Shown in pieces: positions 40,805 through 48,737 of a DNA stretch of 64,000 nucleotides. The stretch is from positions 2,294,001-2,358,000 of the forward strand of contig NZ_VTOJ01000001.1 of assembly GCF_009176545.1 (NCBI RefSeq), read 5' to 3'. The DNA is from Salinigranum salinum. GTDB taxonomy: Archaea > Halobacteriota > Halobacteria > Halobacteriales > Haloferacaceae. Position numbers and translations under genes: made by a program. The notes under the pieces were generated by a model. It did no database searches. It was not told where the DNA came from and saw only the letters and a list, made by a program, of their open reading frames with translations. Position 1 is the first letter of the stretch, and each line of letters opens with the position of its first letter.

Positions 40805-42312
40805 CCGTCTGGCTCCTCGGCGATCAGCTCTCGCCGGACGCCGCACCCCTCGCGACCGCCGACCACGTCCTCATGATCGAGGCGCACGCGTTCGCCGACC
40901 GCCTCCCGTACCACCCGGCGAAGCTGACGGTCGTCTTCTCCGCGATGCGTCACTGCCGCGACGCGCTCCGCGAGCGCGGCTACGAGGTGACGTACGTCGA
41001 GGCCGAGACGTTCGGCGACGGCCTCGACGAGTACTTCGCGGCCGTTCCGGGCGATTCGCTCGTGCTGATGGACCCGCCGAGCCACGGCGCGGCGGCTCGT
41101 TTCGAGGCGATGGTCGAGGTACGCGGTGGAAGCCTGACCGTCGTCGAGAACGACCGCTTCCTCACCACCCCCGAGACGTTCGACGCGTGGGCCGGCGACC
41201 GCACCGTCGACGACGGCTTCCGACAGGAGCGGTGGTACCGTTTCGTCCGCCGCGAACTCGACGTGCTGATGGACGGCGACGATCCGGAGGGCGGCGAGTG
41301 GAACTACGACGACCAGAACCGCGACACGCCGCCGCCCGAGTGGTCGCCGCCCCCCGTCCCGACGTTCGAGCCCGATGCGATCACGCGCGAGGTCCACGAG
41401 TTCGTCACGGAGCGGTACGACGACCACTGGGGGAACCCGTCGCTCGACGCCGTGGTGTGGCCCGTGACCCGAGCGGAGGCACAGTCGGCGCTCGACCACT
41501 TCGTCTCGGCCCGCCTGCCCGAGTTCGGCGACTACCAGGACGCCATGGTGGACGGCGAGTGGGCGCTCTGTCACTCGCTCTTGTCGTCGTCGCTGAACCT
41601 TGGGCTCCTCCACCCACGGGAGGCGGTCGACTCTGCCGTGAAGGCGTACGAGTCGGGCGATGCGCCCCTGAACTCGGTCGAGGGGTTCGTCCGCCAGGTC
41701 GTCGGCTGGCGGGAGTTCATGCGTCACGTCTACCGGCGGGCGATGCCGGCGATGGGCGAGGTGAACCAGCTGGATCAGGAACGGGAGCTGCCGCCGCTGT
41801 ACTGGGACGGCGAGACCGACATGACCTGTCTCTCCGAAGCGGTGTCGCACGTCGACGAGCGCGGCTACGCCCACCACATCGAGCGGCTGATGGTGCTGTC
41901 GAACTTCGCTCTTATCTATGGAGTCGACCCCCACGAACTCAACCGCTGGTTCCACCTCGGGTTCGTCGACGCCTACCACTGGGTGACGACGCCGAACGTC
42001 GTCGGGATGGGCTCGTTCGCGACTGATGTCCTGTCGTCGAAGCCGTACGCCTCGTCGGGCAACTACATCAACAGGATGAGCGATTTCTGTGCGGGGTGCG
42101 AGTACACGGTGTCGCGGACCACGGGTGAAGGAGCGTGTCCGTTCAACGCGCTGTACTGGGACTTCCTGCGGGAGAACGAGGAGGCCCTCAGAGGAACGGG
42201 GCGGATGGGGCTGATGTACTCGCACGTCGACAAGAAGGACGACGAGGAGTGGGAGGCGATCCGGGAGCGGGCGCGGGAGGTGCGGGAGAAGGCACGGGAG
42301 GGGGAGTTGTAG
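40801..42312 (+). CDS. FeS-type photolyase/cryptochrome-related protein
   Basis: 503 residues, as for the prokaryotic (6-4) photolyase (FeS-BCP) family rather than classical CPD photolyases. It has a Rossmann N-terminal domain (WLLGDQLSPDAAPL) and a helical FAD domain with GFVRQVVGWREFMR and RLMVLSNFALIYGVDPHELNRWF. Four Cys likely hold the [4Fe-4S] cluster: one in MTCLSEAV, two in DFCAGCEY and one in GACPFNALYWDF. It should repair UV (6-4) photoproducts using blue light. ATG 40801 gives the family N-terminus; a GTG six bases earlier is also in frame. A short open frame ends in overlap with this ATG. Confidence 0.9.
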   Translation: MTVWLLGDQLSPDAAPLATADHVLMIEAHAFADRLPYHPAKLTVVFSAMRHCRDALRERGYEVTYVEAETFGDGLDEYFAAVPGDSLVLMDPPSHGAAARFEAMVEVRGGSLTVVENDRFLTTPETFDAWAGDRTVDDGFRQERWYRFVRRELDVLMDGDDPEGGEWNYDDQNRDTPPPEWSPPPVPTFEPDAITREVHEFVTERYDDHWGNPSLDAVVWPVTRAEAQSALDHFVSARLPEFGDYQDAMVDGEWALCHSLLSSSLNLGLLHPREAVDSAVKAYESGDAPLNSVEGFVRQVVGWREFMRHVYRRAMPAMGEVNQLDQERELPPLYWDGETDMTCLSEAVSHVDERGYAHHIERLMVLSNFALIYGVDPHELNRWFHLGFVDAYHWVTTPNVVGMGSFATDVLSSKPYASSGNYINRMSDFCAGCEYTVSRTTGEGACPFNALYWDFLRENEEALRGTGRMGLMYSHVDKKDDEEWEAIRERAREVREKAREGEL

Positions 42313-42380
42313 GATCGGACGTCAGATAGACACTATGAGACCGGCAAAAAGGTATCAATAGTGATTATCAGAGGGGGGTC

Positions 42381-42391
42381 GTTTATATTAC
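42381..42391 (+). promoter_or_regulatory. Strong TATA box of the low-GC gene
   Basis: GTTTATATTAC, in an AT-rich patch unlike the rest of the window, is centred 25 bases before the ATG at 42410, predicting a leaderless mRNA. Confidence 0.7.
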
Positions 42392-42409
42392 AAAGAGTGA
42401 TCCACATCC

Positions 42410-43054
42410 ATGTCTCAGACCTGGTTCACGGACAGGAAACGGGGAAAACTCCGAGTCGTGCGACGCGACGACGGGTGGTACGTGGAACCCTCGGGAGTCG
42501 CTGGGGAGACGAAGTGCATCTTTTCGGATCTCGAGACGACGGTCAGCGATGCCGACACTCACTCGTTTGAGGTGGAGGTGACAGACTACTTTCAAGGAAC
42601 TGGGAGTTCCGAAAACTACCTCTTTGCAGACATTATCACACGGAACGAAGAGAGAACGTCATCGGACACCAGAAAACCGTCTGCAGTGAGCAGTTCTTCC
42701 GATCACGAACTGGCACGGCCGACTGACTCGAAGGCATCACGGACGGGGGACGGTGCCCCGGTTCGAGGGTTATCCAGCCTGACCGGTTCCGGAGAGTACG
42801 TCACTATCGAGGCGGAGATCCACCACATCGAGTTCGTCGCGAAAAACAAGAAGAACACACCGGACGTGAGAGGCGTGTTGAGGCAAAGGGGCTCGGTCAA
42901 GAGGGTGCCGTTTGTCGTCGGTCAGGGTGTCAAACACCCGTATCTCGAGGAGGGCACGCGGTTCCGGTTTGAGAATGTTAAAGACCATCTCTACAGGCGA
43001 CAGAACGAGGTACAGGTGTTCATTGACGAGGGGACAAAATTCACTGAACTATGA
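42410..43054 (+). CDS. Two-domain protein with OB-fold-like C-terminus, low GC, unknown
   Basis: 214 residues with no family I can name. An N-terminal beta domain (about 1-80: KLRVVRRDDGWYVEPS, a KCIFSDLETT segment, SFEVEVTDYFQ) leads to a Ser/Asp-rich linker (about 80-125). The C-terminal domain (about 130-214) has the five-strand rhythm of an OB fold: YVTIEAEIHHIEFV, DVRGVLRQRGS, a GxxGV turn, TRFRFENVKDHLY and NEVQVFIDEGT. Such folds bind nucleic acid. Counted over two lines, its GC is about 53-60 percent, well below the neighbours, and Lys and AAA/AGA codons are more frequent, which suggests acquisition by transfer. It follows a strong TATA box and stands alone after the photolyase gene. 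Confidence 0.7.
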   Translation: MSQTWFTDRKRGKLRVVRRDDGWYVEPSGVAGETKCIFSDLETTVSDADTHSFEVEVTDYFQGTGSSENYLFADIITRNEERTSSDTRKPSAVSSSSDHELARPTDSKASRTGDGAPVRGLSSLTGSGEYVTIEAEIHHIEFVAKNKKNTPDVRGVLRQRGSVKRVPFVVGQGVKHPYLEEGTRFRFENVKDHLYRRQNEVQVFIDEGTKFTEL

Positions 43055-43075
43055 TCGTCTCGAAGCGGTGTGAGT

Positions 43076-43699
43076 TCACTCCCGCGGCTGACGCCCCATC
43101 GTGTGGAACTCCTCGTTCGGCCGCATGTCGGCGAACATCGCCATCCGGTTCGAGAGGTTGAAAAACGCCGTCACCGCGGCGATGTCCCAGATCGCCTCCT
43201 CGGAGTAGCCCGCCTCCTCCAGCAGTCTGATGTCGTCCTCTGTGACCTCCGCCGGGTTCTCGGTCAGCTTAACCGCCACGTCGAGCATCACCATTCTCTG
43301 GTCTGAAACGTCCGCGGTCCGGTAGTTCGCCACCAGCTGATCCGCGAGGTGAGGGTCCTTCGCGTAGATCCGCGCGAGCGCGCCGTGGGCGACGTTGCAG
43401 TAGTAGCAGTGGTTCACGCCCGAGACGGCGACGACGATCATCTCCACTTCTTCCCTCGCGAGTGCCGTGTCGTCGACGAGCGCGTCGTGGTACGCGAAGA
43501 ACGCGCGGAAGTGCGACGGCTTGTACGCGAACGCCGAGAAGACGTTCGGGGTGAAGCCCGCACGATCGGTCTCCTCGGCGATACGCTCCCGGAGGTCGTC
43601 GGGGAGATCGGCGAAGTCGGGAACCGGGAAGTTGCGCATGGCGTCGTCGTCGAGTTCGATCCCGTCGGAGTCCGTGGTCGTGTCGTCCGTGTCGGCCAT
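43076..43699 (-). CDS. AhpD-like peroxidase-related protein
   Basis: 207 residues. The alkylhydroperoxidase D/carboxymuconolactone decarboxylase fold with active-site motif CYYCNVAHGAL (Cys-x2-Cys-x3-His near 110-117), preceded by VEMIVVAVSGVNH. The C-terminal LSNRMAMFADMRPNEEFHTMGR extension is typical of the uncharacterised peroxidase-related subfamily. It likely reduces hydroperoxides using the CxxC pair. The first 25 residues are acidic and disordered. It is convergent with the low-GC gene, 21-base gap. Confidence 0.88.
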   Translation of the reverse strand: MADTDDTTTDSDGIELDDDAMRNFPVPDFADLPDDLRERIAEETDRAGFTPNVFSAFAYKPSHFRAFFAYHDALVDDTALAREEVEMIVVAVSGVNHCYYCNVAHGALARIYAKDPHLADQLVANYRTADVSDQRMVMLDVAVKLTENPAEVTEDDIRLLEEAGYSEEAIWDIAAVTAFFNLSNRMAMFADMRPNEEFHTMGRQPRE

Positions 43700-43942
43700 G
43701 AGCGGGATTCAGCCGCGTGGGTGAAAGGTGCAGCGGCGATCCGAGGATCGCTGTCGGACGTCGGACGCACCGGGTACTGGGTCGTGGGAACCGGGAGGAG
43801 TCCCGAGGGTGGGTGTGGACGCACGGGGCCGCGCCAGCGCGCGCCACCGCTTCCCGTTTTGACGCGCCTGTTCGCCGGACGGGGCCGGTGACCCGGTACT
43901 CTGTCGGTACTGCGTGAGAGACGGACCGGCCGAGCCGCGACC

Positions 43943-44437
43943 TCACCCCACGAACAGGACGCTGACCCACACCGCGGTGACGAACACGCCGACACCGAAC
44001 AGCCCGTAGTTGCCGACGGTGCTGTCGGCGGTGACGAGCGAGAGCGAGTACCGGCGCGCAGAGAGCGGACTGAACGGCCTGATCCCCATCGGCGTCAGCG
44101 CGTCCGCGAGGAGGTGTGCGCCGACCGAGACGAACCCGATGCCCGCGCCGACTGCGGCGAGCGTCTCCGGTCGGTACGGGGTGGCTGCCCCGGCCCGACC
44201 GGCGGCGAGACCGACCCCACCGAGGACGGCGGCGACGAGGAGCGCGAACCAGACCGTGTGGGTCGGCCCGCGGTGGGAGACTCCCGGCAGCCGGTGGTCG
44301 ACGTCGGGGAGCATCGCCAGCCAGAGCGCCCCCGCCCCGACGAGGACGGCGAGGTCGACGAGCCCGGCCGAGACGAGCGCGACGCCGACCGGCGCGAAGA
44401 CGAGCAGCGCGACGCCGTAGTGGCCCTTGCGGTACAC
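43943..44437 (-). CDS. YdjM/DUF457-type membrane-bound metal-dependent hydrolase
   Basis: 164 residues, four to five membrane helices. Family landmarks: YRKGHYGVALL at the start, LPDVDHRLPGVSHRGPTHT with the His/Asp cluster between helices, and GAHLLADALTPMGI with another HxxxD, all typical of YdjM-like proteins (PF04307). The metal site should face the lipid boundary; the role is unresolved (lipid or DNA-damage related in bacteria). I chose GTG 44437 because the family begins there. A GTG at 44479 would also be in frame but adds an untypical basic leader. It shares an AT island with the divergent MscS gene. Confidence 0.78.
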   Translation of the reverse strand: MYRKGHYGVALLVFAPVGVALVSAGLVDLAVLVGAGALWLAMLPDVDHRLPGVSHRGPTHTVWFALLVAAVLGGVGLAAGRAGAATPYRPETLAAVGAGIGFVSVGAHLLADALTPMGIRPFSPLSARRYSLSLVTADSTVGNYGLFGVGVFVTAVWVSVLFVG

Positions 44438-44493
44438 GGTGGACGATCGCGTTCCGCCCAGGAGTACCTTCCGGCTCACGCGAACGTCGAAAA

Positions 44494-44506
44494 CCGTTAT
44501 ATTCGT
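44494..44506. promoter_or_regulatory. Shared AT-rich promoter core between YdjM-like and MscS genes
   Basis: Reads GTTATATTC on the plus strand and GAATATAAC on the minus strand. The plus-strand core is about 26 bases before the MscS GTG at 44525, which gives a leaderless start. It is the only AT island between the two divergent genes, so one element may serve both. Confidence 0.55.
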
Positions 44507-44524
44507 CGGCGTACGAGAAGAGTC

Positions 44525-45670
44525 GTGATAGACGCGGTGACTCGGCTGCTCGACGGACTGACTGCCTGGCAAGCGACGCTCGTCGTCCTCGCAATCTCGC
44601 TCGGGGCGGCGCTCGTCGTCGAGGTCGTCGTGATCCGGGGAGCGTCCCGGCTCGTCCGCCGCACGGACACCGAGTTCGACAACATCGTCGTCCGCAACGT
44701 CCGGTGGCCGCTGGTCGTCTCGGTCGCGCTCGCCGGGATCTACGTCCTGACCCGCACGCCCGCGGTCGTCGAGAGCACGCTCGTCACCGCCGATCTGCTG
44801 GACACGTTCTTCGGTCGACCCTCGCTCGCCGTCATCGTGCTCGCCTGGGCGTGGGCGCTCAACAACCTCGTCAACGAGGCGGTCGACGTGGTCAAGGAGA
44901 AGGGGAGCCGCTTCGACTTCGCACCCGTCTTTTCGAACGTCTGGACGCTCGTGGTGAGCGTGGGGACCGTCGCCGCCCTCTTGCGGCTGTACGACATCGA
45001 CATCACGCCGCTCCTCGGTGCCGCGGGCGTGGCCGGCATCGCGGTCGGCTTCGCCGCCAAGGACACGGTCGCGAACTTCTTCGGCGGCATCGCGCTGTAC
45101 TTCGACGACACCTACAAGCTCGGCGACTACATCGTGCTGGACTCGGGCGAGGCCGGCACCGTCGTCCAGGTCGGCATCCGGTCGACCACGCTGATGACGC
45201 GTGACGAGGTCCTGGTCACGGTGCCGAACTCGGCGCTGAACGCCGCGAAGATCGTCAACGAGTCCGCCCCCCAGCGACGTCGCCGGATCCGCGTCCCGAT
45301 CGGCGTGGCGTACGGCACCGACGTCGACGCGTTCGAGGCGCTCGTGGTCGGAATCGCCGAGGCGGAGTCGCTCGTGCTCGACTCACCGAAGCCACGCATG
45401 CGCTTCCGCCGGTTCGGCGACAGCGCGCTGGAGTACGAACTGCTCTGCTGGGTCGCCAGTCCGACCCGCCGCGCCCGCGCGACGCACGAACTCAACCGGA
45501 CGATCTACCAGCGGCTCACGGAGCAGGGGATCGAGATTCCCTACCCGAAGCGGGACCTCACCGTCACCAGCAGTCCGGGGTCGTCGAACCCGGCGACGTC
45601 GTCACCGCTGGCCGGCGAGGGGGAGGCGGTGTCAGGTGAGACCGACGGCGGCCACGACCGACGGGATTAG
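44525..45670 (+). CDS. MscS-family small-conductance mechanosensitive channel
   Basis: 381 residues. Helices at about 12-33, 55-74, 97-113 and 132-152; the pore helix carries GAAGVAGIAVGFAAKDTVANFFGG, the MscS glycine/alanine ladder, followed by the beta-domain DYIVLDSGEAGTVVQVGIRST and VTVPNSAL. It opens under membrane tension to release solutes, useful to a halophile on dilution. GTG start at the position predicted by the shared TATA island (leaderless). The last 40 residues are a polar tail (SSPGSSNPATSSPL region). The stop overlaps the convergent stop of the next gene by four bases. Confidence 0.92.
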   Translation: MIDAVTRLLDGLTAWQATLVVLAISLGAALVVEVVVIRGASRLVRRTDTEFDNIVVRNVRWPLVVSVALAGIYVLTRTPAVVESTLVTADLLDTFFGRPSLAVIVLAWAWALNNLVNEAVDVVKEKGSRFDFAPVFSNVWTLVVSVGTVAALLRLYDIDITPLLGAAGVAGIAVGFAAKDTVANFFGGIALYFDDTYKLGDYIVLDSGEAGTVVQVGIRSTTLMTRDEVLVTVPNSALNAAKIVNESAPQRRRRIRVPIGVAYGTDVDAFEALVVGIAEAESLVLDSPKPRMRFRRFGDSALEYELLCWVASPTRRARATHELNRTIYQRLTEQGIEIPYPKRDLTVTSSPGSSNPATSSPLAGEGEAVSGETDGGHDRRD

Positions 45671-45891
45671 GTCAGTTCGGCGAGCGCGAGCAGGACACTC
45701 GGCGCGACCACGAGCACGACACCGACGACGACGAGCAGGGCTGGCAGGACCAGCAGTCCCGCCTCCGTGAAGAGCCACAGCCCGAGCCCCGCGAGGACGC
45801 AGACGAGTCCGGCGACGCGCAGGAGCCAGACGACGACCCCTTCCAGTTCCGAGTCCGCGACGAGTTCGGCGGCTTCGAGTGCTTCGTCCAT
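45667..45891 (-). CDS. Small two-span membrane protein, unknown
   Basis: 74 residues. An acidic N-terminal helix (DEALEAAELVADSELEG) is followed by two hydrophobic helices (about 22-41 and 46-69) joined by a short turn. No family recognised; similar small membrane proteins occur across haloarchaea. The ATG at 45891 sits about 31 bases after a good minus-strand TATA box (45917-45928). Its last four bases overlap those of mscS, tail to tail. Confidence 0.65.
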   Translation of the reverse strand: MDEALEAAELVADSELEGVVVWLLRVAGLVCVLAGLGLWLFTEAGLLVLPALLVVVGVVLVVAPSVLLALAELT

Positions 45892-46007
45892 GTCGGCCCC
45901 GGCTTCACGCTCGAACGGTTTATGTTCCCGACATTCAGGACGATCGACCCCCTCCGGACGGACCGTGAGACCCAAGACCTGTTAGTCGCTCCGCCCGACG
46001 GACAGGT

Positions 46008-46124
46008 GTGATCGTCGATACGCTCGTCTCCACGTTCGGTCCGTTCCTCATCCCGGCCGTACTGTTCGGTCTCGGCGTCGTCGGCTACCTGTGTCTTCTG
46101 CTCTGGGGTCGACTCCGGGGCTGA
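46008..46124 (+). CDS. Single-span micro-protein
   Basis: 38 residues from a GTG at 46008: a short polar start (IVDTLVSTFGP), one membrane helix (about 13-32) and a basic end GRLRG. Size and shape are those of small haloarchaeal membrane peptides. It lies between the small two-span protein and the DUF4013 gene with no other gene in that stretch. A weak GTTAGT box about 30 bases upstream would suit a leaderless start. Function unknown; it may also be chance, although a clean membrane helix with a basic cap is unlikely by accident. Confidence 0.5.
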   Translation: MIVDTLVSTFGPFLIPAVLFGLGVVGYLCLLLWGRLRG

Positions 46125-46184
46125 ACTGGTCGGCGACGAGAGGGAGCAAGAGTTATGTGATGGTCTCTTGAGGTGTAAGATGCA

Positions 46185-46865
46185 ATGGCACTCGACATTG
46201 AGGCACTCCTGACGTATCCGATGAAGTCCGACGACTGGCTCGTAACAGTGGTCATCGGCACCGTCCTGACCCTGTTGTCGTTCCTGTTGATCCCGGCCTT
46301 CCTGCTGTACGGCTACCTCGTCCGGGTGCTCCGCGCCGGGATGGACGACGCGCCCGAACCACCCGTCTTCGACGACTGGGGCTCGCTGTTCGTCGAGGGA
46401 CTGGTCGCGACGGTGATCCTCTTCGTCTACCAGTTGATCCCGATCGTCGTCTTCGTCGTGACCGTCGGCGGATCGATCGGGGCGATGGCGACCGGGACGG
46501 AGGCCGGGGCTGGGCTCGGTGTGGCCGGGTTCTTCGGTGGGTTCGTCCTGAGCACCGTCCTCGCGCTGGTGTTCGGCTACGTCGGCCTCATCGGCGTCGC
46601 CAACTACGCCCGCGAGGGCGGAATCGGCGCCGGCTTCGACTTCGGTGTCATCGTCGACGTCGCGACGGACACGGCGTACGCCGTTCCGTGGGCGATCGGT
46701 GTCGTGATCCTGATCGTCGCCGGCCTCGTGGGGAGCATCCCGATCCTCGGACAGGCCGTACTGTTCTACGCGCTCATCGTCGCGATGAAACTCGTCGGGC
46801 AGGGATACGCCGCCGCCCGCGGGGCCAGCGGTGCGACGTCACCGGACGCGGACGTGACGGCCTGA
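46185..46865 (+). CDS. DUF4013 membrane protein
   Basis: 226 residues with six hydrophobic helices grouped in pairs (about 20-45, 65-95, 110-140, 160-205). Family features are the start LTYPMKSDDWLVTVVIGTVL, the loop VLRAGMDDAPEPPVFDDW, and ANYAREG...AGFDF. DUF4013 proteins are common in archaea, with no known role. The box AGTTATGTGA (46151-46160) is 29 bases before the ATG, giving a leaderless mRNA. It lies just outside the chemotaxis cluster and shares no obvious link with it. Confidence 0.85.
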   Translation: MALDIEALLTYPMKSDDWLVTVVIGTVLTLLSFLLIPAFLLYGYLVRVLRAGMDDAPEPPVFDDWGSLFVEGLVATVILFVYQLIPIVVFVVTVGGSIGAMATGTEAGAGLGVAGFFGGFVLSTVLALVFGYVGLIGVANYAREGGIGAGFDFGVIVDVATDTAYAVPWAIGVVILIVAGLVGSIPILGQAVLFYALIVAMKLVGQGYAAARGASGATSPDADVTA

Positions 46866-46964
46866 GACACGGCCGACCCCGTCGTCTCGGGGGCGACCCC
46901 GTGATTGGCACATCCTGGAGAGAAACCGCCACCTGCACCTCGGTGAGACCACCCCGGGCGAGCG

Positions 46965-47441
46965 TCAGCCGAGCGCCGCGACCGGCGAGATCCAGATGAC
47001 GAGTTCGCCGTCGCGCTTGATGATGCCCTGGATCGACTCGTCGTTGTCGAGCGGCGGCTGCTCGACGTCGTCCATCGACACGCGGACGACCTGGTACACC
47101 TCGTCGACCACCCAGCCGATGGCGGCCTCGTCGGCGAATCGGCCCGAGTCGAAGATGACGATCCGCTTCGGTTCCGACTCCCCGCGGAGGTTCAGGAGGC
47201 GCTTGGGGTTGACGATCGACGTGGTCCGCCCCCGGAGATCCATCACGCCGTCGACGTAGTGTGGTGCGTTCGGGACCGACGTGAGCGACCCCTTGTCGAC
47301 GATCTCGGAGACGTAGTCGATGTCGACACAGTAGGTCTCGGAGCCGAGTTTGAACTCGAGCACCTGGATCTCACTGACTGCCTCGGTCTCCTCGTCGTGC
47401 GGTTCCGCCGGGGCCTGGTCCGGTCTCTTCTGTGAGTGCAT
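46965..47441 (-). CDS. cheW: CheW chemotaxis coupling protein
   Basis: 158 residues. After a 23-residue acidic leader the CheW SH3-like double barrel is complete: IQVLEFKLGSETYCVDIDYVSEIV, PHYVDGVMDLRGRTTSIVNPKR, RIVIFDSG, WVVDEVYQVVRV. It bridges transducers and the kinase CheA at the membrane signalling array. It is divergent from cheB-cheA-cheR-cheF, separated by 215 bases holding a promoter on each strand. The minus box GGTTTAGATACC is about 60 bases before the ATG, so this mRNA probably has a leader of some 30 bases. Confidence 0.95.
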   Translation of the reverse strand: MHSQKRPDQAPAEPHDEETEAVSEIQVLEFKLGSETYCVDIDYVSEIVDKGSLTSVPNAPHYVDGVMDLRGRTTSIVNPKRLLNLRGESEPKRIVIFDSGRFADEAAIGWVVDEVYQVVRVSMDDVEQPPLDNDESIQGIIKRDGELVIWISPVAALG

Positions 47442-47494
47442 ATCTCTGTCAGGACGCTCACCGTGGCGTCTGATAGCCGATCAGTCGAGCGAAC

Positions 47495-47557
47495 GGTATC
47501 TAAACCTACGCCTTGCGTTATCACGACTGATTACCGCCGGGGTGCGTTTATGTAACC
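47495..47557. promoter_or_regulatory. Divergent promoters of cheW and the cheB operon
   Basis: Minus-strand GGTTTAGATACC at 47495-47506 serves cheW. Plus-strand GTTTATGTAACC at 47546-47557 serves the cheB side, predicting an mRNA start near 47575. Their centres are about 50 bases apart. Confidence 0.6.
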
Positions 47558-47579
47558 CACAGTCGAACCACGGACAGAG

Positions 47580-47660
47580 ATGCGACGTGGACCACCGGCT
47601 CCATCCCTTTCGTCCCACACGCCTCGCCCGACCGGCCGCCTCGAAAGGGGGTGTCGATGA
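47580..47660 (+). other. Possible 26-residue leader peptide coupled to cheB
   Basis: ATG at 47580, about 5 bases after the predicted mRNA start, opens 26 codons whose TGA overlaps the cheB ATG (47657-47660). If translated, it would put cheB under translational coupling instead of a leaderless or Shine-Dalgarno start. Chance is possible in GC-rich DNA. Confidence 0.3.
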
Positions 47661-48736
47661 ACACGAGGAACGGTGAGACGCGGGCCGTCGTCGTCGACGA
47701 CTCGCGGTTCATGCGGACGCTCATCAGACGCCTCCTCGAGGAGGAGGGAGTCGAAGTCGTCGCCGAGGCGGCCGACGGGGTGGCCGCCGTCGAGACGGTC
47801 GCCGAGCACGCACCCGACGTCGTGACGATGGATATCGAGATGCCGCGGCAGAACGGGATCGAGGCCGTCGAAGCGATCATGGCCGACTGTCCGACACCCG
47901 TGTTGATGCTGTCGGCCCACGCCGAGGAGAACGCCGACGTGACGTTCGAGGCACTCGACCACGGTGCCGTCGACTTCGTGACGAAGCCGGGCGGCGAGGT
48001 CACCTCGGAGATGCCGCGCGTGAAGCGCGAACTCGTCGAGAAAGTCCGAGCGGCCGCCGCGGTCGACCTGGACGCACGACGGCGGCAGTCGACGTCGACA
48101 CCGACGACGCCGCCGGTGGCGACGGCCGGGCCGGTCGCTCGGTCACGCGCGCCGTGTCCGGACGGTTCGACGGTCGTCGTCGGAGCCTCGACCGGCGGAC
48201 CGAACGTCGTCGAGGACGTTCTCGCTGGGCTTCCGCCGGAGGCGGGCCTCCGCGTCCTGGTCGTCCAGCACATGCCGGCGGGGTTCACGTCGCGGTTCGC
48301 GAACCGCCTCGACGGTCGGAGTGGGTACGAGGTCGCCGAAGCGCGCGACGGCGAACGGATCGGTGCGGGTCAGGCCCGCGTCGCGCCCGGTGGCTCACAT
48401 CTCGTGGTCGACGACGACAGGTCCGGACAGCTCCGACTCCGGCTCCGCGACGGCGACCGGCTTCACGGCGTCAAGCCGGCGATCGACCTCACCATGGCCT
48501 CGGCCGCCGAGACGGTGAGTGGCCCACTGACCACGGTGCTCCTGACGGGGATGGGTCGGGACGGCGTCGACGGGATGGGCGCGGCGAAGCGGGCCGGTGG
48601 GACGACCATCGCGCAGGACGAACACACGTCGGCGATCTTCGGCATGCCGAAGCGGGCCATCGAGGCCGGACACGTCGACGAGGTGCTCCCGGCCGGAGAG
48701 ATCGCCACGGCTATCGTAACGACACTGAGACAGTAA
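47657..48736 (+). CDS. cheB: CheB chemotaxis methylesterase
   Basis: 359 residues. Receiver domain with acidic pocket VVDDSR, phospho-acceptor Asp59 (TMDIEMP), Thr/Ser and Lys (FVTKPGG). A Thr/Pro linker of about 30 residues joins it to the methylesterase domain, with catalytic Ser in VVGASTGGP, His in VVQHMPAGF and Asp in GMGRDGVDGM. Phosphorylated CheB removes methyl groups from transducers, and may deamidate them, for adaptation. An in-frame GTG at 47651 is the alternative start. First gene of cheB-cheA-cheR-cheF, one base before cheA. Confidence 0.95.
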   Translation: MNTRNGETRAVVVDDSRFMRTLIRRLLEEEGVEVVAEAADGVAAVETVAEHAPDVVTMDIEMPRQNGIEAVEAIMADCPTPVLMLSAHAEENADVTFEALDHGAVDFVTKPGGEVTSEMPRVKRELVEKVRAAAAVDLDARRRQSTSTPTTPPVATAGPVARSRAPCPDGSTVVVGASTGGPNVVEDVLAGLPPEAGLRVLVVQHMPAGFTSRFANRLDGRSGYEVAEARDGERIGAGQARVAPGGSHLVVDDDRSGQLRLRLRDGDRLHGVKPAIDLTMASAAETVSGPLTTVLLTGMGRDGVDGMGAAKRAGGTTIAQDEHTSAIFGMPKRAIEAGHVDEVLPAGEIATAIVTTLRQ

Positions 48737-48737
48737 C

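Noticed and set aside
44437..44572. Longer N-terminus for the YdjM-like protein, up to 44572
   Set aside because: The extension crosses the promoter island and overlaps the MscS start; the family begins at the YRKGHYG segment.
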